From NCBI GenBank assembly GCA_021234155.1, contig JAJEKV010000057.1, forward strand, positions 5,611,821 through 5,675,820: DNA of 64,000 nt. The letters are read 5' to 3'. This stretch comes from Isoetes taiwanensis. Lineage: Eukaryota; Streptophyta; Lycopodiopsida; Isoetales; Isoetaceae. Shown here one piece after another: positions 44,950 through 56,790 of the stretch (within the stretch, counting starts at the first letter, position 1; the number at the start of each line of letters is the position of its first letter). A model generated the notes under the pieces. It was not told where the DNA came from, made no database searches, and saw only the letters and a program-made list of their open reading frames with translations. The translations under genes were made by a program, and so were the position numbers.

Positions 44950-46426
44950 TTATGAATATGAGTGGACCTTGCTTCCATGATCAACTTCCCAACCACTTAG
45001 TTTTCTAAGAGAGGGCCATATGAAGAACCGGACAGCACCAACTAAGATTGTGTAAAATCCACCCACTTGAACTATTGCTATAAATGCACGATATAATGTA
45101 GAACTTTGTTTGACTATATCACAGTATGATGGAGCACACTCATTTGCATAAATTGGCCAGGATATGCTCATTCCTAGCGCAGTATTATTACCAATGACAT
45201 TTAAAACATTGTTCTTCTCAGCCGAAGTCCAGTAGTCCTCATCTGTGCTTGTGTGGTTATCTTGAAATTGAGAAATCATGGCACGCCATACATTATATAA
45301 TGATTCCATTTTATCGTAAGTTTCGCTAGTTGCGCTGACATTTACAGCTCTTAGAATATCATAGTTCCATAATATCTGATCCAAGTTTCCTGTAGTATGA
45401 AGAAAAGTTCCAAGGTTAGAGTGTGTGGGAAATGGGGCAGTCAACATGTATGTGGTCAGGCAAGGGTATGGCGAGCCAAAAGGGACAACTAAATCTAAAG
45501 GTCTAAGCATGGTGAAATTATGAAGAATAGAATAGAATAGAAGAAGAATGAAGATAAGCAAATGTTAAGGTGTATGCAAATTGAGAGAATCCAAGTTGGA
45601 CATTCCACTAGAAAAAATCAAGGGGAAATGTTATTATGTGAGAGTTCTTTCCTTAGCTAATGGTAGAGGGAAAAAATGGTTTTTTATCGTCCAATGAGAC
45701 CAATCAGCATATAAAGCAACAAATGAATAGTCTTACCAAGCAACAAATGAATAGTCTTACCAAGAACTCGACTGGCAATGGTGTCGTTGAGCTGTTGGGG
45801 ACCCATAAGGCTAGAATCAGCCAAGCAAGTCTGAGATATATTGTTGAGAACAACCGAATTGACCATAAGCTTGCATCCTCCAAGCTCTTTATAAAGCGGC
45901 AGATGGCTACAAAAGTCCTCCCCGTTCGTAATATTCTGCATTCTGCGGATCTGGCCGGAAATCTTCTCAAGCGGAAAAAAGGCCACATAATCCGGCCAGT
46001 TGATGTTGAGACGCGTGCACACGCAGATGCTCGTGATTTTGTCCCGGAAATATTTCTCCCCGTCCTCGTCTGTAAAGTGGAAGGTTTTTTTGTTTGATCC
46101 AGCCTGGGCTTTGTCTGCATAATTTCGATCTGTTCTTGAAGACGAGGAATATATTGTAACAAAGAGCACCAACATGGTTAGAAATGCTAGCGCCCCAAAA
46201 GCTGCTACAATTACTCTGCCCACATTTCTGCCCTTGCCTCCTTCATATGATTTCAGCCTGCTCAAATTTAAACAACGTATCAGTAACAATTTGAAGAAAT
46301 TTGGAAAAAGAAATTTGGAAACACCATACAAAGAATAACTTAAATAAACATACACACTTACTGCTCTTTGTCTCCCACAAAGCCCGCGCTCAGATCTACG
46401 ACTCCCTTCCAAAACAGCTGCAACAT
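44950..46426 (-). CDS. Intact three-exon gene for an unrecognised two-TM membrane protein
   Basis: Minus-strand exons 46362-46426, 45761-46257 and 44950-45494 have GT-AG borders (donors GTAAGT and GTAAGA; acceptors GAGCAG and TTTAG). They sum to 1107 nt: 368 codons from ATG at 46426 to the stop at 44950. The start encodes MLQLFWKG and VDLSAGFVGDKEQ. A hydrophobic segment (about residues 35-60, containing VAAFGALAFLTMLVLFVTI) is followed by a ~260-residue region with Cys pairs (ICVC, CSHL, GGCK) and several N-x-S/T sites (NIT, NIS, NDT, NVS, NHT, NNT). A second hydrophobic segment (about 320-345) precedes a short tail. The middle region is probably lumenal or extracellular. I do not know the family. 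Exon 3 could start 6 bases later in frame. Two dead copies lie at 690-1119 and 9305-9734. Confidence 0.8.
45717..45764 (-). repeat. 24-bp tandem duplication carrying a duplicated splice donor
   Basis: CAACAAATGAATAGTCTTAC with its flank occurs twice, 24 bases apart. It places GTAAGA donors at 45755-45760 and 45731-45736 on the minus strand. Use of the distal donor would keep phase and add eight residues (GKTIHLLL-type) to the protein. Confidence 0.85.
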
Positions 46427-47451
46427 CTTCTCAGTTTAATTGAATTTCTAGCAGATTATTCAACTCGCTTCACAATACTAGACTCTGTCAAATTTGCCAA
46501 TGCCGTATTAAAGTACTTATACAATAGTATTGTATCTTTGCTTTCGCTCTTCATTGAACTGAAAAGTCCAGATTAGCCCACGTGGCACAATATCAACAGT
46601 CAATCTGGTCCGAAGCTACCGACATTTTTCCGACACATTATTTAATGGAACTCTCTATCTTATCCTAGCCTGGCTTAGTCTTCCATTCCAATTTACAAGA
46701 AGCTTCACTCATGACTTTATCCAAATTAGGGCGAGATTCCACTTGCAGAGACGGAAGTTTTAGAGTTTTGATGAACTGCCTTCAATTGAACGGAACAAAG
46801 CTTCCGCCAAGGTATTCCAATATGGTGGAGGCAATTAAACCACAAAAGAATCTGAAGCATTGATCCGATGCGTGGCAGCATCTTAGAGCTTGGCAGTTCC
46901 TTCCGCTGTAAATGACGGAGGGCATCCCCTGTCAGTTAGCGCTCCACGTCTGCTTCCAAACCTCTTCCGAAGCAAAATCCTGGGCTTAACTTCCACCGCT
47001 AGTGGAATCGCAGAAACTGAAGTAATTTCTAAATCCTGCCTCTTGATTGGTTGTCCGTAACTTCCAGGAAACAAAATGACGATAGTGGAATCTGGCCCTT
47101 ACCAAGAAATTGCCTCTCTGCTATTTTCGCGTTTTCAGCAGACAAGAAACTCTCGTCGATGTGTTGTCAATTTTTTGTCATTAAGATACACCTGAAGTTT
47201 TTTTGGAACACCGAAAAATTAGCAGGGAGGCCCATTTCTAGCATCTATATATCACATTATAAAGGCACCGTTCTAGTACTAATTTCATTGTAGCTCGTAC
47301 TTCTGGTTGGCTTAATTTCTAACCCTTCACGCGAGAGCAATTGGTTGAATGATTAAGACATTTACCAACTTCTAGAATGTCGAGCATTATATAGGAACTC
47401 ACATACTAGGAAAATAAGCACAACAATGGTGTATCTTCTAAATTCTACTAC
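46427..47451. other. 5' flank of the intact gene; no further gene
   Basis: Upstream of the ATG at 46426, on the minus strand, a TATAAGTA-like element lies near 46512-46520, a plausible but unproven core promoter about 90 bases from the start codon. The remainder shows short unassigned frames only. Confidence 0.4.
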
Positions 47452-47454
47452 TTA

Positions 47455-47640
47455 GGGTGCTTTCCCATCGGGAGAAAAACTCCAGATGTCCTGAAGGTCT
47501 GGTCTGCTGTTTTGATGTTCCCATGAGCTAAGAACCTGAGTGGCTGAGGTTAAGAACCTCATTTGGAAAGTAATCCAAACAATTACTTTTGTACCTGGGT
47601 CTGACCTCATCCAGGTCTGTCCGTCCATGGGAAAGCACCC
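47455..47640. mobile_element. Tourist-like MITE, 186 bp
   Basis: Terminal inverted repeats GGGTGCTTTCCCAT and ATGGGAAAGCACCC are perfect over 14 bases and flanked by the trinucleotide TTA on both sides (47452-47454 and 47641-47643). TTA duplications and G-rich ends fit the PIF/Harbinger superfamily. No coding capacity. Confidence 0.85.
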
Positions 47641-47762
47641 TTACAGGTGTGACCATTAATATTGAGCTTTTAACCTCCCTGTTCTACGGACCAATGGGAA
47701 AACACCCTTACAGGTGTGACCATTAATATTGAGCTTTTAACCTCCTTGTTCTATGGACCAGC
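47641..47762. repeat. 67-bp tandem duplication next to the MITE
   Basis: TTACAGGTGTGACCATTAAT and its following ~45 bases occur twice in succession. The first copy ends in ATGGGAAAACACCC, close to the MITE 3' end, suggesting that the MITE border plus flank was duplicated. Confidence 0.8.
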
Positions 47763-48374
47763 AGACAACAAAAAACCTCCCCATCTTATGTACGGTAAGG
47801 TCCTTATTAATGCATGGCCCAACTATTGCGCAACATCGGACCAGTTTCTAGTTGACATATCCGGTAAATATTAGGGTTCTGATTTTGGGTAGGAGCTCAT
47901 TTAAGCAACTCATCATTTATATTTAGTTGTGTGCACATGAGTTGTTTGACTTATACTCGACCTAAAGTGAAGTTAAAGGAACTAAGTAGCTAAATTGTAA
48001 AACACTTAGCAAATCCATAACACAATTATTAGAGTAAAGGACGTGCAAGTCAACTGCAATAAAAGTCGTCTAAACAAGGGCGACGTGCACCATACAAAAC
48101 AAGATAAGACATGTTTGATAAGATGTCCATTTCGTACACTCCTGTCCTTGGCATATTTGTTAGTATGTCCATTTTGTGAACTGTTGTCCTTGACAAACTA
48201 GGAGCTATTCAACTAGACTTTTTGAGATTAATAAAGTATGTGGTCCTACCATGACCCTTGTTCACTTGTATTTTATTTATTTGTGTCACTTTATCTTCTA
48301 TGTATTTCTGTACTAGTTTTGTCGTCAAGACCAATAGGAAGATGTTGCAGTCATATCGTATGATCATCAAATCT
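47763..48374. other. AT-rich spacer, no gene seen
   Basis: No supported features. Confidence 0.5.
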
Positions 48375-48639
48375 TTTGCATTTGCAGCATCCCTGCCACT
48401 ATGAAAACAAGGTGCTACACACTACGAATTGCCCTATTACCACATTCGCTTGTTTCATATGTTCTGAATTCTCTGCCTATTCTTTTCTTCTTTATACACT
48501 TCCTATTCTATCTCGATTCTCTTCTCTCTTTATATTCTCTATACTTTTATCTCTATGTTCTTTCTCTATCAAATCTCTCTCTATACATTGTATTATGGGT
48601 AGGGGAATCAGTTAGGAGTACACGCACTCGCACAAGTAG

Positions 48640-49740
48640 GCTTTAGGTGCAAACATTCAACTATGGACCATATATTCACATTGGGCACCTTGATAGAAGA
48701 CAACAAAAACAAATGACAGTATCTATATTGCTGCTTTATGGACTTCGCTAAAGCTTTCGACATGGTCCCCAAGAGAGAAACCATATGAAAGATTGATACG
48801 GTTGGAAGCACCTCCAAGAGTTACATAATGCCATGTACATGCTCTATGAAACATGCTTTGCACGACCCCCCCAGAAGAGTTATCAACGATAATATTATAG
48901 TTCGTCAAGGGTGCCCAATCTCTCCTACGTTGTTTGGGTTAACCATTGATTAACTTGAGAATTAGCTTTCACATCATACAGGTTGAGAGGCCAGACTTGC
49001 TCATCATATCATCCAACAACTAATATACGTAGATCTCTTAGACTATGCCCTAGCGAGTATGCAGCAATGCCTTGAGTACTTTTTGTCAAACCATTGGAAT
49101 GCATGTCAATTTGGCCAAAACCAAGGTTCTCTTGGTGTCATCCGTGAGGCAATAGATGAAGCCTTGTTTTACTTACCAAGGTCAAGATGTGGAAGTGATG
49201 CAGCCGTACAAGTACTTGGGAATGGAGTTTACTACTACCACATATTGGGATACTTGTATCAAGCAACTGGTAACAACAGGCTGGAAGGCTTTCTATATGA
49301 TGCAAAACAACTGTCATAGAGCAAAGCTTTACGACTACTCACATCAGCCACACTTGTTCAAAGTGCAATACTTCTGTATGGAGTGGAAGTATAGGGTTAG
49401 TGATATCATTTGCCACTTGGGAGGATCTGGAACGGGTACAGAAGGCCTTTCTGACTCGATCATTTGGAGTCATGTCTACAGTCCTACATCAAATTCTTAT
49501 GCAAAGAGCTGCTCTGGAACATTGCATCATCTATTGTCAGAAAGTGGTCAGCATGGGAGACTCCCACCTTCCAAACCTCGCCTATACATGATCATGGGTC
49601 CACAATATCTTAAAGCCTGTTGGAAGAAAATATGAGCCATCTGGTTCTCCAGATGGAATGTAACACAGATGTGTACAAGTGCGGAACAATAAGGACCAAA
49701 AACACCTCAAACAATATTTGGATGCATATTTCTAAGTAAG
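48640..49740 (+). pseudogene. LINE-B copy 3 (degenerate)
   Basis: Fragments in order: TMDHIFTLGTLIEDN, CCFMDFAKAFDMVP, RQGCPISPTLFGLTID, then a run with no intact YADD (reads YVDLLD), MHVNLAKTKVLLVSS, TYQGQDVEVMQPYKYLGMEF, and WKAFYMMQNNCHRA. The VSDIICHLGGSG segment matches the YGAEVWG-VISLxT part in another frame. Stops and shifts throughout. Confidence 0.8.
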
Positions 49741-49969
49741 CTTTGGAATAACAGTGCTTTGGAGTGAGTAAAAACTTTCCACTATAAAAGCCAGATTAAT
49801 TCTATCCTTGTAAAGGGGCCGCAATGGTACTTGGGAATACATTTGCCAAATCATAATTTGCATTTACCTAACAGATTTATAGTCGTGTCACTCGAAGTTA
49901 TTCTAGATGAAGAACTTTGGTTGCCATATCCTGAACTTAAGGTACTTCACGTAAGTTTTTTTAAAAAAG

Positions 49970-50321
49970 TATATGTCGGTCCAGATGAGATACTTGAATC
50001 ACCAATATTGTTGAAGATACTCGGTCCAGATGAGATACTTGAATCACCAATATTGTTGAAGATAACAACTGGAAATACTTCCTGAGACTCTTCTGACGGC
50101 TTATAAGTGTTTCTCCCTAAGTCAGAAATGATGGAACGTATTTGGATTCTATCTTCAAATTGATTCTTATCGTTAGTCTCATATTCTGGAGTAAGTACAT
50201 TGTGCTTCAGCTCGTGCTCCTGTAGCATCTTTTTGTGCTTACACAGTTAGATGAGACATGTAAATTTTATACTTTTTATATCTGATTAATAAACTTTTCG
50301 GCTTTCGTCCTTCAAAAAAAA
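49970..50321 (+). mobile_element. Insertion with poly(A), possible short retroelement
   Basis: Absent from the homologous right repeat. It ends with AATAAACTTTTCGGCTTTCG, then CC/TTC and a run of nine A. A 43-bp unit (GGTCCAGATGAGATACTTGA...) is duplicated at its left end. In the minus direction a 93-codon frame is open but unrecognised. It could be a SINE-like element or a truncated LINE end. Confidence 0.45.
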
Positions 50322-50649
50322 AGGGGAAGACTCAAATACTGCAATATTTGGTTAAGTGTAATATACACCATCAGAGGCAACACTGTTGCGTATTAAACGG
50401 GAGCAAATTATCTAAATAGGAGCAAAAGTCATATTCCTTAAAGATTCCCTTTTTTTCAAAAAGGGGGCTAAATTGAGGTATATAAAAAAAAAAGACATAA
50501 AATAGTATTTTGACCCCTCCCCCCCCCCCAAAAAATAGCCCCTTTTTTTGTGCGAAGAGAGAATTGACTGTCTCAAAATGACACTTTTTCAACCAATTAG
50601 AAATTTCCCTAAGTATATTTTCTGAAAGAACTCTTGTTTTAAGAGAACA

Positions 50650-50678
50650 CTAGAAACGTGTGCCCGGCGATGCCGGGC
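50650..50678 (-). mobile_element. Helitron 3' terminus (minus strand)
   Basis: On the minus strand hairpin GCCCGGCATCGCCGGGC (50662-50678) is followed by ACACGTTT and CTAG, then T. The body, to the right, shares ~110 bases with the Helitron ending at 42295, including GGAGTGTCAAGTGTGAAGG and TTTAGG-rich sequence. Confidence 0.7.
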
Positions 50679-51970
50679 ATTAATCGTGGACATGTGGAAG
50701 TGGAAATTTAAGGGCTGAAAATGTAGTTGTGTCTGTAAATGTAAAGGAGTGTCAAGTGTGAAGGCTTTAGGATTTAGGGTCTCTGAGGAATTTGATAAGT
50801 AGCCGTTTGAAATTATGTAAATGTACTTGATACATATTCATATAATATCATATCCACACAAAGAAATCCTGAACCTAAAAGCCTAAATGTGTAGTATGAT
50901 GGATGACTGATAGCATTGTATGCTCCATCTCTAAGTTGCATTTTCTGTGTTGATTATAATAAATCATCTAACCCCAAAGTCATAATCCCCTAAACCCTAA
51001 ACTTGTAGACCTTAACCTCTTTAACCCTAAATGTGTGATTTGTCGAATATGTTTGACATGCATATGGTTAGTTATTTAATTTAGTTATTTAAGTACTGCT
51101 ACCTTTTGCAAAATTGTTATGGAACCTTTTATTGAACAACTAAGGTAATTCGCGTTGCCACTTGCAATTAGTAGCTTGTTCACATATATAACCATGTCAT
51201 TTGCCTGTGCATTAATTTCTTAAACATTCTCATACCTAAAGCCTTTTGGGTAATTTACTAAACATTCAATCCATTGGGCATTGATAAACAAAATATGTGA
51301 CATGTTGGTTATCATTTTGTCGAGGAAATGGAGAGTTTGATATCATGTTTTTTTCACTCCTCTGCGCTTGCATTATTTACTACTACACTGCTGACTTTTG
51401 CACATATTGAGCAAATAAGTTGCCTTAGGAAATTTTGCATTTTTCTGTAGTAAAACATTAATGTAGGAAGAAAACAAAAGATACAAAGAACAATTAAGCA
51501 AAAAATTCAAGAGAAGAAAACAGTTCCACAAAGGCAATGGGAAATAGAATAGCACTGATCAAATCCTTAAGCAAAAACAGCCTTAAGAAATTAGGCCAAA
51601 AACCCTGTATATTCTTCTATACAAAGGTAAAAAACAAATCCAACAACCAAACTTTTGATGCTGTATCAATTGCCTGATTGACAAAATCCTCTTTTTGACA
51701 TGCTACATTTCCATAGCTTGGAGAATATCTTACTTCAGTGTAAGAGTGGAGATCCTATAAAGTACTCATAAAATTACAGGAAATACCTACATATGATAAA
51801 AGTACACTATAGGATATCATAATCATTATGACAAAAGCACTTGGAAACGTTTCTCCCCAAACTTTCATTTCTACCTAAACTTACATATGCCTTATCTTCG
51901 CGATTCCCAATCATAGTCTGTTTTTCATTGCCGTTGGAATCTATAAGAACCTAATGTCCCAGTTTTTGTT
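50679..51970. other. Probable Helitron body and spacer, no gene
   Basis: AT-rich. Telomere-like CCCTAAACCCTAAAC lies at ~50985-51000. No coding sequence supported. Confidence 0.45.
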
Positions 51971-51974
51971 CATG

Positions 51975-52312
51975 AAAGCGGTAACATACCATCGTTTTTT
52001 AAGAGCACAACCCCTTGTACAGCAGCTTCAAGTGCAAGATGTTGATTTTCTTTTGTGCAAGTTGCCATACTGTTGACTTGCCAGGTTGCCATTAAATAAT
52101 CCAAGGTGCATTCTGATAGTAAATAAATTAGTCATAGCTTGATTCAAGTCCAATTCAGACATTTTTCCTCCCTGATTCAAGTCCAATTCAGACATTTTTC
52201 CTCCTTGCAATTCCTCTGCTGCATGTGTGATTTGACTCTCAAGAAAATAAAACAGAAATGGCAATTGCCCATCCAGACCCCAGGCATTCCTCATGGTATC
52301 TCTGAGCAAATG
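51975..52312 (-). pseudogene. GH3 beta-D-xylosidase gene fragment
   Basis: On the minus strand ANHHLLRDTMRNAWGLDG matches the segment of plant GH3 xylosidases just before the catalytic-nucleophile motif VSDCD. That motif is missing: the next ~45 codons are replaced by unrelated sequence. Then GGKMSELDLNQ (duplicated by a 33-bp tandem repeat), AMTNLFTIRMHLGLFNG and QQYGNL follow the family pattern. After a frameshift, ENQHLALEAAVQGVVLLKND follows in the next phase. Such enzymes remodel cell-wall xylan. This copy lacks its nucleophile region and both ends. Confidence 0.8.
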
Positions 52313-53047
52313 ATGATTAGCACGTCATATTAACGTGATTGTAAAAACACATAACAAAGCCTCCACACAACTTTTGAATGACACATTGCATGTATCATCC
52401 AGATCTCAAAATACCAAAATAGACATGGCATGAGTCAAATCTATGACACTATGATTTTCACAAACTTCTAAGTTAATGTATTTTACAATTCAATATTTAT
52501 TTGTTTTTGGAGGGTCCACAAAGGAATTCAACACAAAAATCTAGCATCATATGATAAAGCAATGCATAACTTAAGAAGAAGAGGTTGAAATCATATGCCA
52601 AGCGTGCATGAAAAACGTTAAAAAACACTCACCAAATATACCTTCGCATCGAGATGGTCATGGTCTGCGCCCAGCCAGCTATCCACATCATAAGCTGTCA
52701 TATGATTATGTAAAGCTGGCAGAAACCTAGACCTTCCTTGCCCTCTTCCGCATCCCCATGTTTCCTGCCCTCTTCTCCATCTTGGATCCTTGATAATAGT
52801 TATACTTGTGCTCCAGAATGTGAGACCAGCATGCCCAAGATTATGCGTTGCTCTTGCTTCTACGGAAACACCATATATTTTTGTAGCAAGTTTAAATCAT
52901 CACTTGAAACATCAAAAAGGAGAAAGAAGAACAGAGTACCTGGCCAATTTTGTAAAACAGAGAGGTGGTGAAAGATTTTGTAATCTTGTATTTTTGTGAA
53001 CAGTTTTTGGAACCACTTTTTTGTACCAGTCCTAACATCAATATTAT

Positions 53048-53413
53048 TCAGCCAAGATATGACAAACACACTCCACTCCGATTGCAAATTTGAATAGGGT
53101 GGCATCCTGACTTTGCTCTCAAAGACGTGATTGGTGCTAGTTCAATACCTACAATGATTGGTGAATAATATCTCTTAATGCGACCCTGCCAAAAGTAAAA
53201 AAAGGCCAACACTAAGTAAATTGGCAAAGCAAAAGTTGAGTCCAAATAAAAGCGTTCTATTAAAGACCTTACCTTGCTTGCACAGGGGTGAGAGCTCCAC
53301 CAACACTTATAAACATCATCAAACCAAAGTAGACCTTGCAAACTACCTCCATAACAGTTCAGATGACAGCCATCTGCATATGAATGTCCAGATGCTTCTG
53401 AATACACATCCAA
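53048..53413 (-). pseudogene. Unassigned spliced-gene remnant
   Basis: The minus strand shows a good donor (AAG|GTAAGG near 53272) and acceptor (TTTGGCAG|GG near 53190) around an 82-base intron-like segment. In one phase the left exon reads KVYFGLMMFISVGGALTPVQ, a hydrophobic stretch that joins VALRDI across the splice before a stop. The family is not recognised. Relation to the GH3 fragment downstream is unproven. Confidence 0.35.
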
Positions 53414-55685
53414 GATAATGGTTATATATAATTAGAGCATGCAAAAATAAATTTTAAAAAGAATCCTTATGTCTTTAAACTTGTGATAGCAGGCAAATAT
53501 TTGGGTAAAGAGCTTCAACAAAAGCAAACAGACTTAAGCTAGCACAATGTTCCAGATGCTAGAAGTTGTTAGAGTAGAGCTGAGCTGGATAACGAAGAGT
53601 AATCTTGCACTTTACTCCAATCCATCGTATTGCTAAAATACCAGTAAGACATGCCCTAGAAAATCATTTGATGCGCATCGATTCTTACATGATTCAAATC
53701 ACGGTTGTTGAAATGCATATGCACAAAAAGAAACAACAAAATTATTCTACATACCTTCTACCTTAACGCATTTCTGGTTCCAAGGAAAGATGAAAAATAT
53801 AGCTTATCCTCAGCAAATACCTGCACTGGCTTCAATATACCCGGGCTGCTGGGTTTCCATTTTAATTACATTCTTTGATTGCAAGGCTATGTGTTATGGC
53901 AACGCAAGAATCATGCAGACCATGTGATTGAACATTTGGTTTTTGCTCTGCAGAAAAGCACGCAAGACAACAGAACAGATATTAAAATGTGCACAATACA
54001 CAAAGAGAAGGTACGAACATGCATACGGACCCAATCTTCCCGATCTTCATAGAACCGAGCAAAAAAACGTCTGAGGCAGAGATTCCTTGCTACTGCAAGT
54101 TGCAGATATCGGAATCCAGAGGGCTTCACTATTACCTGTAATGGGCCAGGCCCATCGTCGCCATGTGCCTCTTTCTTTCTGCTTGAGGTAGAACAGATAG
54201 GAAGGCGAGGAAGACCAAACGCAGAATCTGCCGAGAGCTCTACAAAACCATTCAAGCTTTAATCCGGAAGGCCGAGGAAGAACGACGCAGAAGGAAGCAA
54301 AAAATCGAGATGTAGAAGCCGTAGAAGCCATAGAAGTCTAGCGGTGATGTTTCTTGAAAAAAAAGAAGGTAGACCGCCAATGCGACCAAATATTCCCCCA
54401 TGCGGGAAAGGGAACGCCGCATGCGGCGTTCCAGGCACGATTACCAACACCTTCCCATTTTAAAAAAGAAGATAACTTTTAACCGAAAATAGAAGTGAAG
54501 TAGTAACTGAAATTGTAGTATATTAAAAAATTGAAGCTAAAATCTTGATATTCACATGCAAAAATTACAGTGTTTTTAAAATATTCAGTTATGCGCAAAT
54601 GTGTGAAGAGTGTAGAGAAGGATCGAGCACGAAAAACAACGATGAGAGCTCTTTGATCCAAAAGGGTCAACAAATATCTTGTTTTCCCTGTGTCTTAGAA
54701 ATTAGCAAAATTCTCTTGTTTAACTAGCGGAGTTAGTAGCGAAAGAGGCATACTATGTTCTGGAATAGACTTGCTATTTTGAAATAGCAAAACAGAAAAT
54801 AATATCAAACCCTTTTTGTATTCTGGAATACACATCCTATTTTGGAATAGTGAAAGGAAGAAACAAAGCAACATTAACTAGGTTTTTTGGCATTTTCTAT
54901 TTATTTTAATGACCTTGCGATTTATTTTTATTTTTTGTTTTATGGGGATACAGGATCATGGTTCTAAATAATAAGAGGATTTATTTTATTTTTTTTGTTG
55001 TGGGGACTAGGGATACTGGATTATGGTCCCAAATAATAGAGGAAAATATATTCTGGAATACACTTTGTATTCCGGAATACGTTTCTATCTCTCTTTCTTT
55101 TTCTGATTTTGCTAAGGCGGTCTTTTTGTGGAGACTACGCGCTACAATTTTACTATGGTGATGGCTTTGGCATTGGTGCTAGCTACAGTTTAAGGCATGG
55201 CGCTGGCAATTTTGTCTTTAAAGTATATTTGTCCATTTAGGGTTGGTAGAAATGCTCGTTGAACTCATTTAGGATGGGAATTGGTCGTTGAACTGCTCAG
55301 ATGCAAACTGCTCGTTGGTAGAAATGCTTAAGATGAAATGAGATGGATAAAATGAGATGTTTAAGAAACTGCTCGGATGCTGGATCTGCTTGGATGCTTA
55401 GATGTTGGATGCTCGAATGCTGGATCTGCTTGGCTAAGCAAGCAAGTCCCGGTTTAGAAAACTTGAAAAAGGTTGGCTTTTTATTTCTCTATTTTGCCTT
55501 GTTGTCGGATCTATACAATTCAACTGTGTCATAGAGCTTAGATTTGGAGCAGTTGTTAGCCTAAAGTTTCATCAGATGCATAACCTGCAATTTCTGTCAT
55601 ATTTTGACTCAGTGTTGCAGCTAAGGTAAATATAGAAGCCTCGATGATGCTGATGCAGTTTTCAGATCTTGCTGCATATGCACAA
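53414..55685. other. Region with unassigned short frames
   Basis: Minus-strand frames at 53911-54255 and 54047-54450 are open but show no known motif. 54740-55100 contains scattered GTATTCCGGAATAC-like palindromes (54767, 54822, 55050, 55068). 55350-55440 holds a duplicated GATGCTGGATCTGCTTGG unit. Confidence 0.45.
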
Positions 55686-55689
55686 CAAA

Positions 55690-56790
55690 GATTGAGTCAT
55701 GAGGCTCCTTCAGAAAATGCATGATGATGCATTGAACCCAAACAAGGCCACTAAGCGATCGTGAGTGTTCTACATGCCTGTATTTTTAGCAGTGAACATG
55801 AATCAAATATTTTTCTACACAACAAACTGATTGACATGTATTTGAAATGTGGGAGCATAGAAGATGCTTTGAAAGTATGGGCATGAAGGACATGATATTC
55901 TGGAATGCAATGACTCTCAGAATACTCCCATCACAATTATGGTATAGAGGCACTTCATCTGTTTGACCAGGTATATAATAAAAGTATAACTCCAGATGGA
56001 TTCATCCATAGCTCTGTACTCAATGCATGTAGCAAATTGGCAGCTCTTGAAAAGGGCAAACAAATTCATGCTTCCGCTATGACAGCTCACTGTGCATCAG
56101 ATTACTTTGTGTCAAATATGTTGATCATATGTATGCTAAGCGTGGAAATATGAAAGCTTCAGAAGTAATGTTCAATGGCATATTTACACATGATGAAATT
56201 TCTTGGAACAGTCTAACTGGGATATGGGTTGTCTCGGGATCATAAGACAAAAGCAGCCACCTTCGTTGCCATTCTTAATGCATGCACATGCACCTTAGCT
56301 AGAGAACTTCATCTGTTTGACCAGGTATATAATAAAAGTATAAATCCAGATGGATTCATCCATAGCTCTGTACTCAATGCATGTAGCAAATTGGCAGCCC
56401 TTGAATAGGGCAAACAAATTCATGCTTCTGCTATGACAGCTCGTTGTGCATCAGATTACTTTGTGTCAAATATGTTGATCATATGTATGCCAAGTGTGTG
56501 AAATTTCTTGGAACAGTCTGACTGGGATTTGGGTTGTCTCGGGATCACAAGACAAAAGCAGCCACCTTCGTTGCCATTCTTAATGCATGCACACGCACCT
56601 TGGCTAGAGAATGTGGTAAATGGGTGCGATAAAGATGTGATGGAGGCTTTGTATTTAATATGATGTCTTGTCGGGATACCATATTATGGAATACAATGCT
56701 TGGAGGATACACACATGATGTTGGAGGCAAAGAGATGTTGGCATGCTTTTATTAACAGGTCACGTTTTGAAATGAATGAACTCAGGATCA
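55690..56790 (+). pseudogene. PPR-protein gene relic with internal duplication
   Basis: Broken frames show PLS-type repeats: LLQKMHDDALNPNKAT, NKLIDMYLKCGSIEDAL, EALHLFDQV, PDGFIHSSVLNACSKLAALE, KGKQIHASAMTAH, MYAKRGNMKASEVMF, HDEISWNSL, and finally SCRDTILWNTMLGGYTHD. A ~354-bp block (55953-56306) is repeated immediately (56307-~56612) with a ~48-bp loss and an extra stop (LE*GKQIH). Functional members bind organellar transcripts. This copy has many stops and no start or E/DYW terminus. Confidence 0.85.

Larger units (their letters stand above)
48375..50390 (+). repeat. Diverged direct repeat, left copy (LINE-B carrier)
   Basis: Aligns with 58255-60360 in the same orientation: a pyrimidine-rich leader with TTTCTCTATCAAATCTCTCT, then a LINE-B RT remnant, then GAACTTAAGGTACTTCAC and GACTCAAATAxTGCAA. 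The left copy holds a ~350-bp insertion at 49970-50321 that the right copy lacks. Confidence 0.8.
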
